In this document: positions 54,285-64,000 of the stretch, piece after piece | Numbering within the stretch: the first letter of the stretch is position 1 | How the letters are laid out: every line of letters starts with the position of its first letter | Source of the DNA: Streptococcus oralis | GTDB lineage: Bacteria > Bacillota > Bacilli > Lactobacillales > Streptococcaceae | NCBI RefSeq assembly: GCF_021497945.1 | Contig: NZ_CP046524.1 | Location: 1,709,501-1,773,500, forward strand | Reading direction: 5' to 3' | Length of the DNA: 64,000 nucleotides | Notes under the pieces: model-generated | Databases searched by the model: none | Seen by the model: only the letters and a program-made list of their open reading frames with translations | What the model was told of the DNA's origin: nothing | Program-made: the position numbers and the translations under genes

Positions 54285-55346
54285 TTAAATAACAATTAAT
54301 TCCTTCGGCGCTAGAGTCAACAATTCGCAACCGTTATCTGTAATTAAGATATCATCTTCAATACGAACGCCGTATTTACCTTCAATATAAATACCTGGTT
54401 CATCAGTCAAGACCATACCAGATTTAATGACTTCTTTGGAAGTTTGGCTAAAGTAGGGTTCTTCGTGAATATCCAGTCCGATACCGTGTCCAATACCGTG
54501 AGTAAAGTAGTCGCCATAGCCCGCTTCTACGATAATATCACGAGGGATTTTGTCAAAGTCACGGAAACCTAATCCTGCCTTAGCCTGGTCAATCAAGGCT
54601 TGGTTGGCTTTTAGAACCGTATTGTAAATCTCTGCTTGCTCGTCACTGACATGACCGAGGTAGATGGTCCGTGTCATATCACTGACATAGTGGTCGTAGA
54701 GACAGCCGAAGTCCATGGTGATTGCTTCGCCTAGTTCTACTGGCTTGTGCATTGGGTGGGCATGGGGTTTGGAGGAGTTGATACCACTTGCTAAAATGGT
54801 ATCAAAGGACAAGCCGGATGCTCCCAATTCACGCATGCGAAAGTCAAGGAAGTTGGCAATTTCAATCTCAGTCTTTCCAGGTTTGATAAAGTCAAGCGCA
54901 TCTCGGAAGGCTTGGTCTGAGATAGAACATGCCTTGCGAATGGTCGCAATCTCTTTCTCATCCTTAATCATACGGAGCGCTTCTACAAACTGAGTTTGCG
55001 GAAGCAAGTCAATTCCTGCAAAGGCAGCCTGCATACGATGATAGTAAGATACCGAAATCTCGTCCTCAAAACCGATGCGAGACAAGCCCATATCCTTAAC
55101 AATGCCTGCAATGACAGCCAATTCATCACGGTCAGCCACAATTTCAAAACCTGTTACTTCTTGCTTGGCTGCAATGATATAGCGAGAGTCTGTCACTAAG
55201 ACTTGGCGGTCACGGCTGATGAAGACTGTTCCATTTGAGCCCCAAAATCCTGTCAAATAGTAGACATTTTTAAGGTTATTGATAATGATGCCATCTAGTT
55301 CTTTTTCTTGCATTTTAGCTAGAAATGCTTGTACACGTTTATTCAT
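54285..55346 (-). CDS. M24 aminopeptidase (Xaa-Pro peptidase, PepQ/PepP-like)
   Basis: 353 residues: an N-terminal creatinase-like domain (about 1-130), then the pita-bread metallopeptidase domain. Metal ligands are in [18 protein letters not shown] (two Asp), [15 protein letters not shown] (His, Glu) and VRIEDDI (Glu). Removes an N-terminal residue before proline. Overlaps uvrA by eight bases and so is the second gene of that transcript. Confidence 0.94.
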   Translation of the reverse strand: MNKRVQAFLAKMQEKELDGIIINNLKNVYYLTGFWGSNGTVFISRDRQVLVTDSRYIIAAKQEVTGFEIVADRDELAVIAGIVKDMGLSRIGFEDEISVSYYHRMQAAFAGIDLLPQTQFVEALRMIKDEKEIATIRKACSISDQAFRDALDFIKPGKTEIEIANFLDFRMRELGASGLSFDTILASGINSSKPHAHPMHKPVELGEAITMDFGCLYDHYVSDMTRTIYLGHVSDEQAEIYNTVLKANQALIDQAKAGLGFRDFDKIPRDIIVEAGYGDYFTHGIGHGIGLDIHEEPYFSQTSKEVIKSGMVLTDEPGIYIEGKYGVRIEDDILITDNGCELLTLAPKELIVI

Positions 55347-58170
55347 GATGTAACTTTCCTTTCAAATAGTGTCCTGTGTAGCTGGCTTCATTAGCCGCTA
55401 CTTCTTCTGGAGTTCCTGTTGCGATGATGGTTCCACCACCAACACCGCCCTCAGGTCCCAAGTCGATAATATGGTCTGCTGTCTTGATGACGTCTAGATT
55501 GTGCTCGATGACGAGGACGGTATTGCCATCGTCAACAAAGCGAGCCAAGACTTTAAGCAAGCGAGCAATGTCCTCTGTATGAAGGCCTGTCGTTGGCTCA
55601 TCCAGAATGTAGAAGGATTTTCCTGTCGAGCGTTTGTGGAGTTCACTAGCCAGCTTCATACGCTGGGCTTCTCCCCCAGAAAGGGTCGTAGCTGGTTGCC
55701 CTAACGTTACATAGCCCAGCCCCACATCCTTGATGGTCTGAAGTTTGCGTTGAATCTTGGGAATGTGTTGGAAGAATTCCACCGCATCGTTGACGGTCAT
55801 GTCCAAAACCTGCGAAATATTTTTTTCCTTGTAGTGGACTTCTAGAGTTTCACTGTTGTAGCGAGTTCCGTGGCAGACTTCACAAGCCACATAAACATCT
55901 GGTAAGAAGTGCATCTCGATCTTGATAATCCCGTCACCTGAGCAGGCTTCACAACGACCACCCTTGACGTTGAAACTGAAACGGCCCTTCTTGTAGCCTC
56001 GTATCTTAGCTTCATTTGTCTGGGCAAAGAGGTCACGTATATCGTCAAAAACTCCCGTATAAGTAGCTGGGTTAGACCTCGGCGTCCGTCCGATAGGGCT
56101 CTGGTCAATGTCAATCAAGCGGTCTACATGCTCAATACCTGTAATAGTCTTAAACTTACCAGGTTTGTCTGAATTACGGTTGAGCTTCTGGGCAATGGCT
56201 TTTTTGAGGATGCTGTTGATTAAGGTTGATTTCCCTGAACCTGATACCCCCGTCACTGCGATGAATTTTCCTAATGGGAAACGAGCAGTGATATTTTGCA
56301 AGTTGTTCTCACGCGCTCCTGTCACTTCGATAAAGCGACCATTCCCAGCACGGCGCTCTGCTGGTACTGGAATGGCACGTTTTCCTGACAAGTACTGGCC
56401 TGTGATAGACTTGCTGTTGCGAGCCACCTGTTTGGGCGTGCCTGCAGCGACGATCTCTCCACCAAAGGCTCCCGCACCAGGACCGACGTCAATCAGATAA
56501 TCTGCCTCTCGCATGGTATCTTCATCATGTTCCACCACGATGAGAGTATTGCCCAAATCGCGCATCTTTTTCAGACTGGCAATCAGGCGGTCATTATCCC
56601 TCTGGTGGAGACCAATCGACGGCTCGTCTAGAATATAGAGGACACCTGATAGATTGGAACCAATCTGGGTTGCCAAGCGAATACGCTGGCTCTCACCACC
56701 TGAAAGAGTTCCTGCCGAGCGTGATAGGGTCAGATAGTTGAGTCCCACGTTATTGAGGAAGGTCAAGCGATCCTTGATTTCCTTGAGAATGGGCCGAGCA
56801 ATGATGGCTTCATTTTCTGACAAGGTCAGCTGGCTCACTAATTCCAAGTGGTCTGCGATAGACAGGTCTGAGATTTCACCGATATGTAGCCCTTGCTCAC
56901 CACCCACACGGACAGACAAGGCCTGGTCATTGAGACGGTAGCCGTGACAAGTCCCGCAGGTCAGCTCATTCATGTAGAGACGCATCTGGGTGCGCGTGTA
57001 ATCACTGTTAGTCTCATGGTAACGACGTTTGATATTATTGACAACTCCCTCAAAAGGAATGTCGATATCGCGCACACCACCAAATTCATTTTCATAGTGG
57101 AAATGAAATTCCTTGCCATCCGAGCCGTAGAGAATCAAGTTCTTATCTTCTTCTAACAAGTCCTCAAAGGGCTTATCCATATCCACTCCAAAGGCTGTCA
57201 TGGCCTGCTCTAGCATATTTGGATAGTAGTTAGATGAGATAGGATTCCAAGGTGCCAAAGCCCCCTCACGTAGCGTTTTGCTGGCATCTGGCACTACCAA
57301 GTCAGTATCCACCTCCAGCTTGATGCCCAAACCGTCACACTCACTACAAGAACCAAAAGGAGCATTAAAGGAGAAGAGACGAGGCTCTAACTCTGGTACG
57401 GTAAAACCACAAACTGGACAGGCATAATGCTCAGAGAAGAGCAGCTCAGAATCGTCCATAGTGTCGATAATCACATAGCCTTCTGCGATACGAAGGGCAG
57501 CCTCAATGGAATCAAAGAGACGGCTACGAATGCCCTCCTTGATGACAATACGGTCAACCACGACATCAATATTGTGTTGCTTGCTCTTGGACAACTCTGG
57601 CACTTCGGTCACATCATAGACCTCCCCATCCACTCGGACGCGGACATAACCGTCTTTCTGAACCTTTTCAATGACACTCTTATGTTGTCCTTTTTTCTTA
57701 CGAATGACAGGAGCTAAAATTTGCAGACGTTGGCGTTCTGGCAATTCTAAGACCTTATCAACGATTTGCTCAACAGAAGAGGCCTTGATTGCCCCATGCC
57801 CGTTAATACAGTACGGCGTCCCCACACGTGCGTAGAGGAGACGCAGATAGTCATTGATTTCAGTTGTTGTTCCCACGGTCGAGCGCGGGTTTTTACTGGT
57901 AGTTTTCTGGTCGATGGAAATAGCTGGGCTGAGGCCGTCAATGGCATCTACATCTGGTTTTTCCATGTTGCCCAAAAACTGACGAGCATAGGCTGATAGA
58001 CTCTCTACATAGCGCCTTTGTCCCTCAGCATAGAGGGTATCAAAGGCCAGACTGGACTTGCCAGAACCCGACAAACCCGTAACCACGACCAGCTTGTCAC
58101 GCGGAATCTCCACATCGATATTTTTTAAATTATGGGCGCGTGCCCCATGAATCACAATCTTATCTTGCAT
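55339..58170 (-). CDS. uvrA: Excinuclease ABC subunit A
   Basis: 943 residues from the ATG at 58170 ([20 protein letters not shown]). The ATG 11 codons earlier lies nearly on the -10 element, so the family start is preferred. Two ABC ATPase modules have Walker [10 protein letters not shown] and GVSGSGKST, signature LSGGESQR and LSGGEAQR, and zinc modules CPVCGF...CSEC and CEAC...CEVC. Damage-recognition dimer of nucleotide excision repair. Confidence 0.98.
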   Translation of the reverse strand: MQDKIVIHGARAHNLKNIDVEIPRDKLVVVTGLSGSGKSSLAFDTLYAEGQRRYVESLSAYARQFLGNMEKPDVDAIDGLSPAISIDQKTTSKNPRSTVGTTTEINDYLRLLYARVGTPYCINGHGAIKASSVEQIVDKVLELPERQRLQILAPVIRKKKGQHKSVIEKVQKDGYVRVRVDGEVYDVTEVPELSKSKQHNIDVVVDRIVIKEGIRSRLFDSIEAALRIAEGYVIIDTMDDSELLFSEHYACPVCGFTVPELEPRLFSFNAPFGSCSECDGLGIKLEVDTDLVVPDASKTLREGALAPWNPISSNYYPNMLEQAMTAFGVDMDKPFEDLLEEDKNLILYGSDGKEFHFHYENEFGGVRDIDIPFEGVVNNIKRRYHETNSDYTRTQMRLYMNELTCGTCHGYRLNDQALSVRVGGEQGLHIGEISDLSIADHLELVSQLTLSENEAIIARPILKEIKDRLTFLNNVGLNYLTLSRSAGTLSGGESQRIRLATQIGSNLSGVLYILDEPSIGLHQRDNDRLIASLKKMRDLGNTLIVVEHDEDTMREADYLIDVGPGAGAFGGEIVAAGTPKQVARNSKSITGQYLSGKRAIPVPAERRAGNGRFIEVTGARENNLQNITARFPLGKFIAVTGVSGSGKSTLINSILKKAIAQKLNRNSDKPGKFKTITGIEHVDRLIDIDQSPIGRTPRSNPATYTGVFDDIRDLFAQTNEAKIRGYKKGRFSFNVKGGRCEACSGDGIIKIEMHFLPDVYVACEVCHGTRYNSETLEVHYKEKNISQVLDMTVNDAVEFFQHIPKIQRKLQTIKDVGLGYVTLGQPATTLSGGEAQRMKLASELHKRSTGKSFYILDEPTTGLHTEDIARLLKVLARFVDDGNTVLVIEHNLDVIKTADHIIDLGPEGGVGGGTIIATGTPEEVAANEASYTGHYLKGKLHHE

Positions 58171-58201
58171 GTTCATTCTTTCTAGTCCATTGTTGCTTTC
58201 C

Positions 58202-58257
58202 ATTATACCAAAAAATGTGAGATTCTATTACCAAAAAAACTAATTTTGTAGTATAAT
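58202..58257. promoter_or_regulatory. Divergent uvrA / corA promoters
   Basis: For uvrA (minus), the -10 TATAAT is at 58202-58207. For corA (plus), TTACCA (58228-58233), 18 bp, TATAAT (58252-58257). The two transcripts start about 60 bases apart in opposite directions. Confidence 0.65.
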
Positions 58258-58306
58258 AGTACGGTGCAAAAAACCAAACACTGAATAGTAGGAAAGGACA
58301 GGGGAT

Positions 58307-59251
58307 ATGAAACAAGTTTTTCTCTCAACAACAACTGAATTTAAAGAGATCGACACGCTCGAACCGGGTACTTGGATCAATCTCGTCAATCCTACACAAA
58401 ATGAATCTTTGGAAATCGCCAACGCCTTCGATATCGACATCACCGACCTCCGAGCACCGCTCGATGCGGAAGAAATGTCCCGTATTACCATCGAAGATGA
58501 GTATACTTTGATCATCGTAGACGTTCCCATCACAGAGGAAAGAAACAACCGCACCTACTACGTAACGATTCCGCTGGGGATTATCATCACCGAGGAGACT
58601 ATTATCACTACCTGCTTGGAAGCCCTCCCAGTTCTTGATGTCTTTATCAACCGTAGACTACGTAACTTTTACACTTTCATGCGTTCACGCTTTATCTTCC
58701 AGATTCTCTATCGCAACGCAGAGCTCTACCTAACAGCCCTTCGTTCGATCGACCGTAAGAGTGAACAAATCGAAAGTCAACTTCACAAGTCTACTCGAAA
58801 CGAAGAACTGATTGAGCTCATGGAATTGGAAAAGACCATCGTCTATTTCAAAGCCTCACTTAAGACAAATGAGCGCGTGATTAAGAAATTGACCAGCGCA
58901 ACTAGCAATATCAAGAAATACCTAGAGGACCAAGACCTGCTCGAAGATACCCTGATCGAAACCCAACAGGCCATCGAGATGGCAGATATCTATGGAAACG
59001 TCCTTCACTCTATGACAGAGACTTTCGCCTCTATCATTTCCAACAACCAGAACAACATCATGAAGACCCTGGCTCTCGTGACCATCGTCATGTCTGTCCC
59101 AACTATGATCTTCTCTGCCTATGGGATGAACTTTAAGGATAATGAAATCCCACTTAATGGCGAGCCCCACGCTTTCTGGTTAATCGTCTTTATCGCCTTT
59201 GCTATGAGTGTTTCGCTCACTCTCTATCTCATCCATAAAAAATGGTTCTAA
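58307..59251 (+). CDS. corA: CorA-family magnesium/divalent cation channel
   Basis: 314 residues: a large N-terminal cytosolic domain with a long helix (about 150-250) and two C-terminal membrane helices (about 258-275 and 289-309). The GMN selectivity motif (YGMNF) lies at the end of the first helix. Forms a homopentameric Mg2+ uptake channel. It lies only 4 kb from the Mg2+-regulated mgtA. Overlaps the next gene's upstream region. Confidence 0.94.
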   Translation: MKQVFLSTTTEFKEIDTLEPGTWINLVNPTQNESLEIANAFDIDITDLRAPLDAEEMSRITIEDEYTLIIVDVPITEERNNRTYYVTIPLGIIITEETIITTCLEALPVLDVFINRRLRNFYTFMRSRFIFQILYRNAELYLTALRSIDRKSEQIESQLHKSTRNEELIELMELEKTIVYFKASLKTNERVIKKLTSATSNIKKYLEDQDLLEDTLIETQQAIEMADIYGNVLHSMTETFASIISNNQNNIMKTLALVTIVMSVPTMIFSAYGMNFKDNEIPLNGEPHAFWLIVFIAFAMSVSLTLYLIHKKWF

Positions 59252-59262
59252 GAGGAATCCCT

Positions 59263-59940
59263 ATGTCTCAGATTGATTTACAAAAACTAACCAAGAAAAA
59301 CCAAGAGTTTATCCACATCGCTACCCAACAATTTCTCAAAGATGGCAAAACAGATGCTGAAATCAAGACTATCTTTGAGGAAGTTATTCCTAAAATCCTT
59401 GAAGAACAAGCCAAAGGAACGACAGCTCGTTCCCTCTATGGCGCTCCAACCCACTGGGCTCATAGCTTCACTGTCAAGGAGCAATATGAAAAAGAGCATC
59501 CAAAAGAAAATGACGATCCAAAACTCATGATTATGGACTCAGCCCTTTTTATCACCAGTCTCTTTGCATTGGTTAGCGCTCTGACTACCTTCTTCTCTAC
59601 AGATCAGGCTATTGGCTATGGTTTGATTACCCTCTTGTTGGTTGGACTTGTAGGAGGACTTGCCTTCTACTTGATGTACTACTTTGTCTACCAGTATTAT
59701 GGACCAGACACAGACCGTAGCCAACGTCCTCCTTTCTGGAAATCAATCCTCGTCATTCTGGCCTCTATGGTCCTTTGGTTGGTTGTCTTCTTTGCAACAA
59801 GCTTCCTACCAGCCAACCTCAATCCAGTCCTTGCTCCATTGCCTTTGGCTATCCTGGGAGCGGCTCTTCTCGCCCTTCGCTTCTATCTCAAGAAACGTTT
59901 CAATATCCGAAGTGCAAGCGCAGGCCCATCACGTTACTAA
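59263..59940 (+). CDS. DUF1129 membrane protein
   Basis: 225 residues from the ATG at 59263 (MSQIDLQKLTKKNQEF), with AGAGGAAT before it. A soluble helical N-terminal region (about 1-85) is followed by four hydrophobic segments, and the C-terminus is basic. This is the DUF1129 family found next to corA in streptococci. Role unknown; its position suggests a link with CorA. Confidence 0.88.
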   Translation: MSQIDLQKLTKKNQEFIHIATQQFLKDGKTDAEIKTIFEEVIPKILEEQAKGTTARSLYGAPTHWAHSFTVKEQYEKEHPKENDDPKLMIMDSALFITSLFALVSALTTFFSTDQAIGYGLITLLLVGLVGGLAFYLMYYFVYQYYGPDTDRSQRPPFWKSILVILASMVLWLVVFFATSFLPANLNPVLAPLPLAILGAALLALRFYLKKRFNIRSASAGPSRY

Positions 59941-59951
59941 GATAATAAATA

Positions 59952-59977
59952 AGCAACTGCTCAGGCGGTTGCTTTTT
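59952..59977 (+). terminator. corA-DUF1129 operon terminator
   Basis: AGCAACTGC-TCAG-GCGGTTGCT followed by TTTTT, 10 bases after the stop codon. Between here and 60077 there is only a weak -10 (about 60042-60047). Confidence 0.82.
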
Positions 59978-60077
59978 ACTACTTTCTTGATTTAAAAGCA
60001 TTCTTCTGACATTCGCCATAGTTTTCTCTCATCTTTTATGATAAAATAGGCTCAATCTATTTCTAGGAGGATGAGAT

Positions 60078-61115
60078 ATGGTTTCTACTATTGGTATCGT
60101 CAGTTTGTCTAGCGGTGTTATCGGAGAGGATTTTGTCAAACACGAAGTCGATTTGGGTGTCCAACGTCTCAAGGATTTAGGACTCAATCCTATTTTTTTG
60201 CCCCATTCGCTAAAAGGTTTAGACTTTATCAAGGACCATCCTGAAGCGCGTGCAGCAGATTTGATGCAGGCCTTTTCGGACGATAGCATTGACATGATCC
60301 TATGTGCCATCGGTGGAGACGATACCTATCGTTTATTGCCCTACCTTTTTGAAAATAACCAACTACAGAAGGTTATCAAACAAAAGATTTTTCTTGGCTT
60401 CTCAGATACAACCATCAATCACCTCATGTTGCATAAACTAGGGGTCAAGACTTTTTATGGGCAATCCTTTCTAGCAGATATTTGTGAATTGGACGAGGAG
60501 ATGTTGCCCTATAGCCTCCACTACTTTAAAGAATTGATCGAGACAGGAAGAATCTCAGAAATCCACCCTAGCGACCTTTGGTATGAGGAACGGACTGACT
60601 TTAGTATCAAGGCCCTGGGAACAGCTCGTACCAGCCATGTAAATACAGGTTTTGACTTGTTACAAGGAAATGCCCAGTTCGAGGGGGAAATCCTCGGTGG
60701 TTGCCTTGAATCTCTCTATGATATCTTTGACAATTCTCGATACGCAGACAGCACGGAGCTCTGCCAAAAATACAAACTTTTTCCTGACTTATCCGACTGG
60801 GAAGGAAAGATTCTCTTGTTAGAAACAAGCGAAGAAAAGCCTGAGCCTGATGACTTCAAAAAGATGTTGCTGACTTTGAAAGAAACTGGGGTATTTGAGG
60901 TCATCAGGGGACTCTTGGTTGGAAAGCCAATGGATGAAACCTTCTATGACGACTATAAGGAAGCACTATTGGATATCATTGACAGCAATATCCCGATTGT
61001 CTATAATCTGAATGTCGGCCACGCAACTCCAAGAGCCATTGTGCCCTTTGGCGTCCATGCTTATGTGGATGCAAAGAAGCAAGTCATTTGCTTTGACTAT
61101 AACAAAAAAAGCTGA
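60078..61115 (+). CDS. S66-family carboxypeptidase (LD-carboxypeptidase / MccF-like)
   Basis: 345 residues. The nucleophile motif GFSDTTINHL (Ser at about 114) fits the S66 catalytic serine, and a conserved glutamate and histidine (LLLETSEE and VGHATPRAIVPFG) are present. Family members trim L-Ala/D-Ala-linked murein peptides or inactivate microcin C. The length suits either. A clear ribosome site AGGAGGATGAG precedes the ATG. Confidence 0.88.
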   Translation: MVSTIGIVSLSSGVIGEDFVKHEVDLGVQRLKDLGLNPIFLPHSLKGLDFIKDHPEARAADLMQAFSDDSIDMILCAIGGDDTYRLLPYLFENNQLQKVIKQKIFLGFSDTTINHLMLHKLGVKTFYGQSFLADICELDEEMLPYSLHYFKELIETGRISEIHPSDLWYEERTDFSIKALGTARTSHVNTGFDLLQGNAQFEGEILGGCLESLYDIFDNSRYADSTELCQKYKLFPDLSDWEGKILLLETSEEKPEPDDFKKMLLTLKETGVFEVIRGLLVGKPMDETFYDDYKEALLDIIDSNIPIVYNLNVGHATPRAIVPFGVHAYVDAKKQVICFDYNKKS

Positions 61116-61136
61116 GAAATTCCTCTCAGCTTTTTC
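61105..61136. terminator. Bidirectional terminator between S66 and CPBP genes
   Basis: AAAAAGCTGAGA-AATTCC-TCTCAGCTTTTT, with A-run and T-run on both sides, so it can end both convergent transcripts. Confidence 0.88.
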
Positions 61137-61160
61137 TCAGTATCATTACTAGCATTTTCA

Positions 61161-61841
61161 TCACATACTACTGATAGCTAAAATGATGAAAGAAAGGCTA
61201 TTCCCCAACATATGAACGACCAAGGGATAGTAAATATTTTCTTTCCCTTTCACATAAATAATAGAAAAGGCAAGGCCACCACCTAAATAACTAACTGCAC
61301 TGATCCACTCTGATAAAGACAAGCTATGCATATGTGTCAGGGAAGAAACAAGGCCTACCAGAAAAATACTCAGCCAACTTGACAGATATTTTCCTAACCA
61401 ATGCAATAACACCTGACGGAAAAAGAGTTCTTCCACAAATGGTCCAATGATGCAGGCGAAAACTGCTATCAGTAGCGGTTGTTCTTGAAAGGTGCTTTGA
61501 ATATTCGACTGGTTTAGACCTTGTCCGACTAGCCCAAAAAACTGCCTCAACATCTCTGATAAAAATTCAAAGGCAACCGTCATCAGAATGAGAAAGAGCC
61601 AGCCTGTTAAGACGCCAAAGAAGAATTTTCTTTTAGTCTTTCTAATCTCATTCCATTGTTGAATCAATCTATCCTTGCACAAGAAAGAGCCATATAGAGC
61701 TAATACTGCATAGACTAAATATTTTAGATAATTCGCAATGGCAGATGGCATCAAATAAGCCAGCAATTTAACACCACCAAACACAAAGAGAACTGTATAG
61801 AGAATCGCAAAAATAAGGATTCCCTTATGTTTATTAGACAT
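61161..61841 (-). CDS. CPBP intramembrane metalloprotease
   Basis: 226 residues with about seven hydrophobic segments. The CAAX-protease/Abi motif is EELFFRQVLL (EEXXXR) near residue 136, followed by later histidines (THMHS and VHMLGN). Family proteins often protect against or mature bacteriocins; no bacteriocin is found nearby, so the target is unknown. Three bases downstream of tag in the ruvA-tag operon. Confidence 0.88.
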   Translation of the reverse strand: MSNKHKGILIFAILYTVLFVFGGVKLLAYLMPSAIANYLKYLVYAVLALYGSFLCKDRLIQQWNEIRKTKRKFFFGVLTGWLFLILMTVAFEFLSEMLRQFFGLVGQGLNQSNIQSTFQEQPLLIAVFACIIGPFVEELFFRQVLLHWLGKYLSSWLSIFLVGLVSSLTHMHSLSLSEWISAVSYLGGGLAFSIIYVKGKENIYYPLVVHMLGNSLSFIILAISSM

Positions 61842-61844
61842 TAT

Positions 61845-62405
61845 TTATCTCCCCTTCCACTCACAATCATTCTCGTGGTCATCAACCAGGCCTGCAGCCT
61901 GAAGAAAAGATAAGACGGCTACTGGGCCTGTGAACTTGAAATCCCGTTTTTTGAGATCTTTGGCTAATTTCTCAGACAAGGCTGTTTTAGCAGGCGCTAG
62001 GTGATAGTCAGGAACATCATTCACGATCGTTTTTCCCTCAACAAAGGACCAGAGATAAGCGTCAAAAGAGCCAAAGGTTTTCTGGATTTGTAAAAATGCT
62101 TGGGCGTTGGCACGCGTCGCAAAGAGCTTGGCACGATTTCGGATAATGGCTGGATTCTCTAACAAGGCTTCCAACTCCCCATCTGTCATTTCCGCGACCG
62201 CTTGAATTTGATAGCCATGAAATGCTTCTCGGAATCCTTGGCGTTTGTTTAGTACCGTTTCCCAAGATAGACCCGACTGGTAAGTTTCCAAACAAAGCAA
62301 CTCAAAAAGAGCACGGTCATCATGAAGGGGTCGGCCCCACTCCTGGTCGTGGTAGGCGATGTAGAGCGGATTGGTCATCTTGACCCAAGAACAACGTTTT
62401 GGCAT
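61845..62405 (-). CDS. tag: DNA-3-methyladenine glycosylase I
   Basis: 186 residues beginning MPKRCSWVKMTNPLYIAYHD QEWGRP. The Tag-family signature (W/Y-x-x-Y-H-D-x-E-W-G) and zinc ligands (Cys5, His19 and the C-terminal His/Cys pair DDHENDC) are present. Removes 3-methyladenine in base excision repair. Nine bases after ruvA. Confidence 0.96.
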   Translation of the reverse strand: MPKRCSWVKMTNPLYIAYHDQEWGRPLHDDRALFELLCLETYQSGLSWETVLNKRQGFREAFHGYQIQAVAEMTDGELEALLENPAIIRNRAKLFATRANAQAFLQIQKTFGSFDAYLWSFVEGKTIVNDVPDYHLAPAKTALSEKLAKDLKKRDFKFTGPVAVLSFLQAAGLVDDHENDCEWKGR

Positions 62406-62414
62406 ACTCTTCTC

Positions 62415-63008
62415 CTATTTCACCAACATCTTAAGGGCTGACTTGATATAGTTCTCAGCTGTATCTGTCGTTCCTTCAAAGAATTTCTTGATCTTCTTGA
62501 GTTCAGTTGCCTTGTAGCCCAATGCCAACATGGCTTCCATAGCTTCTTCCAGTTCTTGGTTTTCAGCGCTGGTTTGCACTGCCTCCTTGGCAGGAAGGTC
62601 ATCACTAGCCACAACTACCTTACCTTCCAAGTCTAGCACCATCTGCTGAGCTGTCTTCTTGCCAATTTTAGGGAACTTAGTCAAGTAGGTAATGTTCTTA
62701 GTCTCGATCGCCTGAACCAAGCCAGCATTGTCATCGGCTGCGATAATAGCAAGAGCTGATACAGGACCAATCCCTGAGACCGAGATCAGACTAAGAAAGA
62801 GCTTCTTCTCATCTTCTGATCGAAAACCGTAAAGCAGATGGGCGTCCTCACGGACAACTTGATGCACATAAATTTGGGTCTCTTGATTAACCTGACCTGA
62901 GTAAGCATAGGGATTAGCTACATGCAAGATATAACCGATACCATTGGCCTCTAGGACAATATATTTAGCAGTGATTTTAGTAATGATTCCTTTTAAATAT
63001 TCGTACAT
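62415..63008 (-). CDS. ruvA: Holliday junction branch-migration protein RuvA
   Basis: 197 residues: OB-fold N-terminal domain ([20 protein letters not shown]), two helix-hairpin-helix motifs ([27 protein letters not shown]) and a C-terminal UBA-like domain that binds RuvB. It lies in the pneumococcal-type order mutL-...-ruvA-tag. A -10 TATACT lies about 30 bases upstream. Confidence 0.97.
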   Translation of the reverse strand: MYEYLKGIITKITAKYIVLEANGIGYILHVANPYAYSGQVNQETQIYVHQVVREDAHLLYGFRSEDEKKLFLSLISVSGIGPVSALAIIAADDNAGLVQAIETKNITYLTKFPKIGKKTAQQMVLDLEGKVVVASDDLPAKEAVQTSAENQELEEAMEAMLALGYKATELKKIKKFFEGTTDTAENYIKSALKMLVK

Positions 63009-63086
63009 AATTTTTCTCCATTATTTTGCCTATCTAGTATACCATATTCCCCCAAGACAGACTGCAACAAAAGGTGCAACCTCTGG

Positions 63087-63115
63087 TTGACAAATAGCAC
63101 AGGAGATTGTATTCT
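63087..63115 (+). promoter_or_regulatory. Promoter of the XRE regulator gene
   Basis: TTGACA (63087-63092), 17 bp, TATTCT (63110-63115), about 50 bases before the ATG. The -35 is perfect consensus. Confidence 0.72.
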
Positions 63116-63163
63116 CATTATAAGTAAAAATTGTTAGGATAGAGGTAGGAAAAGGAGGGTAGA

Positions 63164-63664
63164 ATGATGAAACTCGCAGAAAAACTATTTGAGCTTAGAA
63201 AGGAAAAAGGTTGGTCCCAGGAAAAGCTAGCAGAACAAATCAATGTTTCTCGGCAAAGCATCTCAAAATGGGAATCTGGACAAGTCCTTCCTGAAATCGA
63301 AAAAATCATTGAATTAAGTAAGATTTTTCAAGTGACAACTGACTATCTACTACTAGATGAAAACTCTGAAAAAGCTTCCACAGAAGTGAGCTTGGAGGAA
63401 GACAAGGACAAATACTATAAAGAGGTTAAATCCTTTGGTCTCTGGCAAGTGATTTATATTTTCGTATTGGCTCTGGCTATCTATCTCTTTTTAGCCGGTT
63501 CTAGTTTCCCAGCCGAATTCACTGCCTGGATTTGGCTGATCTTCATTCTCTTGATTGCTTCAGCAGTTGCTATCAACAAGGCTCTCAAAACCAAACAACG
63601 TTATCTTGATAAAGTGATTGGTCTTGAGAATCCTTCAAACCAAGACAACTCTACGAAACCTTGA
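63164..63664 (+). CDS. XRE-family regulator with membrane anchor
   Basis: 166 residues: an N-terminal helix-turn-helix domain (about 5-62; [20 protein letters not shown]), acidic linker, then two hydrophobic segments at about 97-113 and 119-138 and a polar tail. Such membrane-tethered Cro/CI-type regulators are common in Firmicutes, often beside the genes they control; here the neighbours are mutL and ruvA only. It appears to be inserted between them. AAAGGAGGG precedes the first ATG. Confidence 0.88.
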   Translation: MMKLAEKLFELRKEKGWSQEKLAEQINVSRQSISKWESGQVLPEIEKIIELSKIFQVTTDYLLLDENSEKASTEVSLEEDKDKYYKEVKSFGLWQVIYIFVLALAIYLFLAGSSFPAEFTAWIWLIFILLIASAVAINKALKTKQRYLDKVIGLENPSNQDNSTKP

Positions 63665-63776
63665 ATCACCTAGTTCAGTTTTCACAACACTTTCTATAGG
63701 ACTGGTCTTGTCAAGCAAGTGTAAACCTCGTGTCAACTTGCCCAAGTCCAATCAAAGTTCCTACCTTAGAAAAACT

Positions 63777-63811
63777 AAAAAGCCTTGTTCTAAAAGAACA
63801 AAGGCTTTTTG
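63777..63811. terminator. Bidirectional terminator between XRE gene and mutL
   Basis: AAAAAGCCTTTGTTC-TTTT-AGAACAAGGCTTTTT type stem with A- and T-runs on both sides. The gap 63665-63776 shows nothing recognisable. Confidence 0.85.
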
Positions 63812-63816
63812 TGTTC

Positions 63817-64000
63817 TTAATATTTCCCCAACTCTCGTAGGCTCGTATGATTTTCCTGAATGCGTCGGAACATTTTTTCCATGTCTGACTTGGTAAAATG
63901 CACCAAAACAGGACGTCCATGTGGACAGTTATAGGGATTGTCACATTGGGAGAGCTGATAAAGGAGCTGTCGAGCTGAATGGTCATCGATACGATGGTTG
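63817..64000 (-). CDS. mutL: DNA mismatch repair protein MutL, C-terminal fragment
   Basis: The last 61 codons of a gene that continues past the right edge. The C-terminal dimerisation domain is recognised from [11 protein letters not shown], a conserved motif IV/metal-site region of MutL, followed by [11 protein letters not shown] and the stop. Position next to ruvA is as in other streptococci. Confidence 0.93.

Noticed and set aside
1..64000. CRISPR array, tRNA or rRNA genes
   Set aside because: No regularly spaced repeats, cloverleaf-like sequences with conserved T-loop, or rRNA segments were noticed in the window.

Overview
The window is a chromosomal segment of a mitis-group Streptococcus (S. 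mitis, S. oralis or S. infantis type; the species cannot be fixed by eye). The evidence is the S10-spc-alpha ribosomal operon order, a CiaR-type small RNA, a ComX (TGCGAATA) promoter, anaerobic ribonucleotide reductase genes, and close resemblance of many products to pneumococcal proteins as I remember them. Nearly all genes are on the minus strand.

Layout. 1-4.4 kb: a GNAT acetyltransferase fragment, an AT-rich orphan membrane protein, leuS and a phosphoglycerate-mutase-family gene. 4.4-6.3 kb: a CiaR-regulated csRNA-like gene, a UPF0210/DUF711 gene and an ACT-domain gene. 6.3-18 kb: an accessory pilus island of about 11 kb. It holds three class C sortases on the plus strand, converging on three LPXTG-like pilins (large adhesin, backbone, minor) on the minus strand. 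It also holds a CoA-binding gene and wrecked remnants of a P-loop kinase and a DUF975-like membrane protein. The island lies between two 440-bp, about 99% identical direct repeats. Each repeat carries the 3' part of rplQ, the L17 downstream element RNA and the operon terminator. Only the right copy of rplQ is complete. 17.7-32.6 kb: rplQ back to rpsJ, with several unusually long hairpin-bearing spacers. 32.6-40.2 kb: a uridine-kinase-like gene, nrdG, a GNAT gene, a small ORF, nrdD, a late-competence operon (47-aa ORF plus a Ccs4-like membrane protein) and cardiolipin synthase. 40.3-45.5 kb: a tight five-gene cluster (glycosyltransferase, SDR/epimerase, metallo-beta-lactamase-fold hydrolase, acyl/aryl-adenylating enzyme, KAS III) that looks like an undescribed small-molecule or glycolipid pathway. 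45.6-51.1 kb: iron alcohol dehydrogenase, lipoprotein, folC, DUF1292, ruvX, ireB, lipoprotein and spx. 51.2-54.3 kb: an MgtA-type P-ATPase under an M-box riboswitch and terminator, followed by a 23-codon leader ORF whose start (MQIDDHPEP) is acidic and proline-bearing like enterobacterial MgtL. 54.3-64 kb: Xaa-Pro peptidase, uvrA, corA, DUF1129, an S66 peptidase, a CPBP protease, tag, ruvA, an XRE regulator and the mutL 3' end.

How it works together. Most of the window is core information processing. The accessory parts are surface adhesion (the pilus island, which could be lost by recombination between its repeats and leave an intact rplQ), the KAS III/ligase/hydrolase/SDR/GT cluster, and regulatory RNAs for competence, stress and magnesium. 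The strongest candidates for new biology are the M-box plus MgtL-like leader, the rplQ-flanked pilus island and the five-gene biosynthetic cluster.
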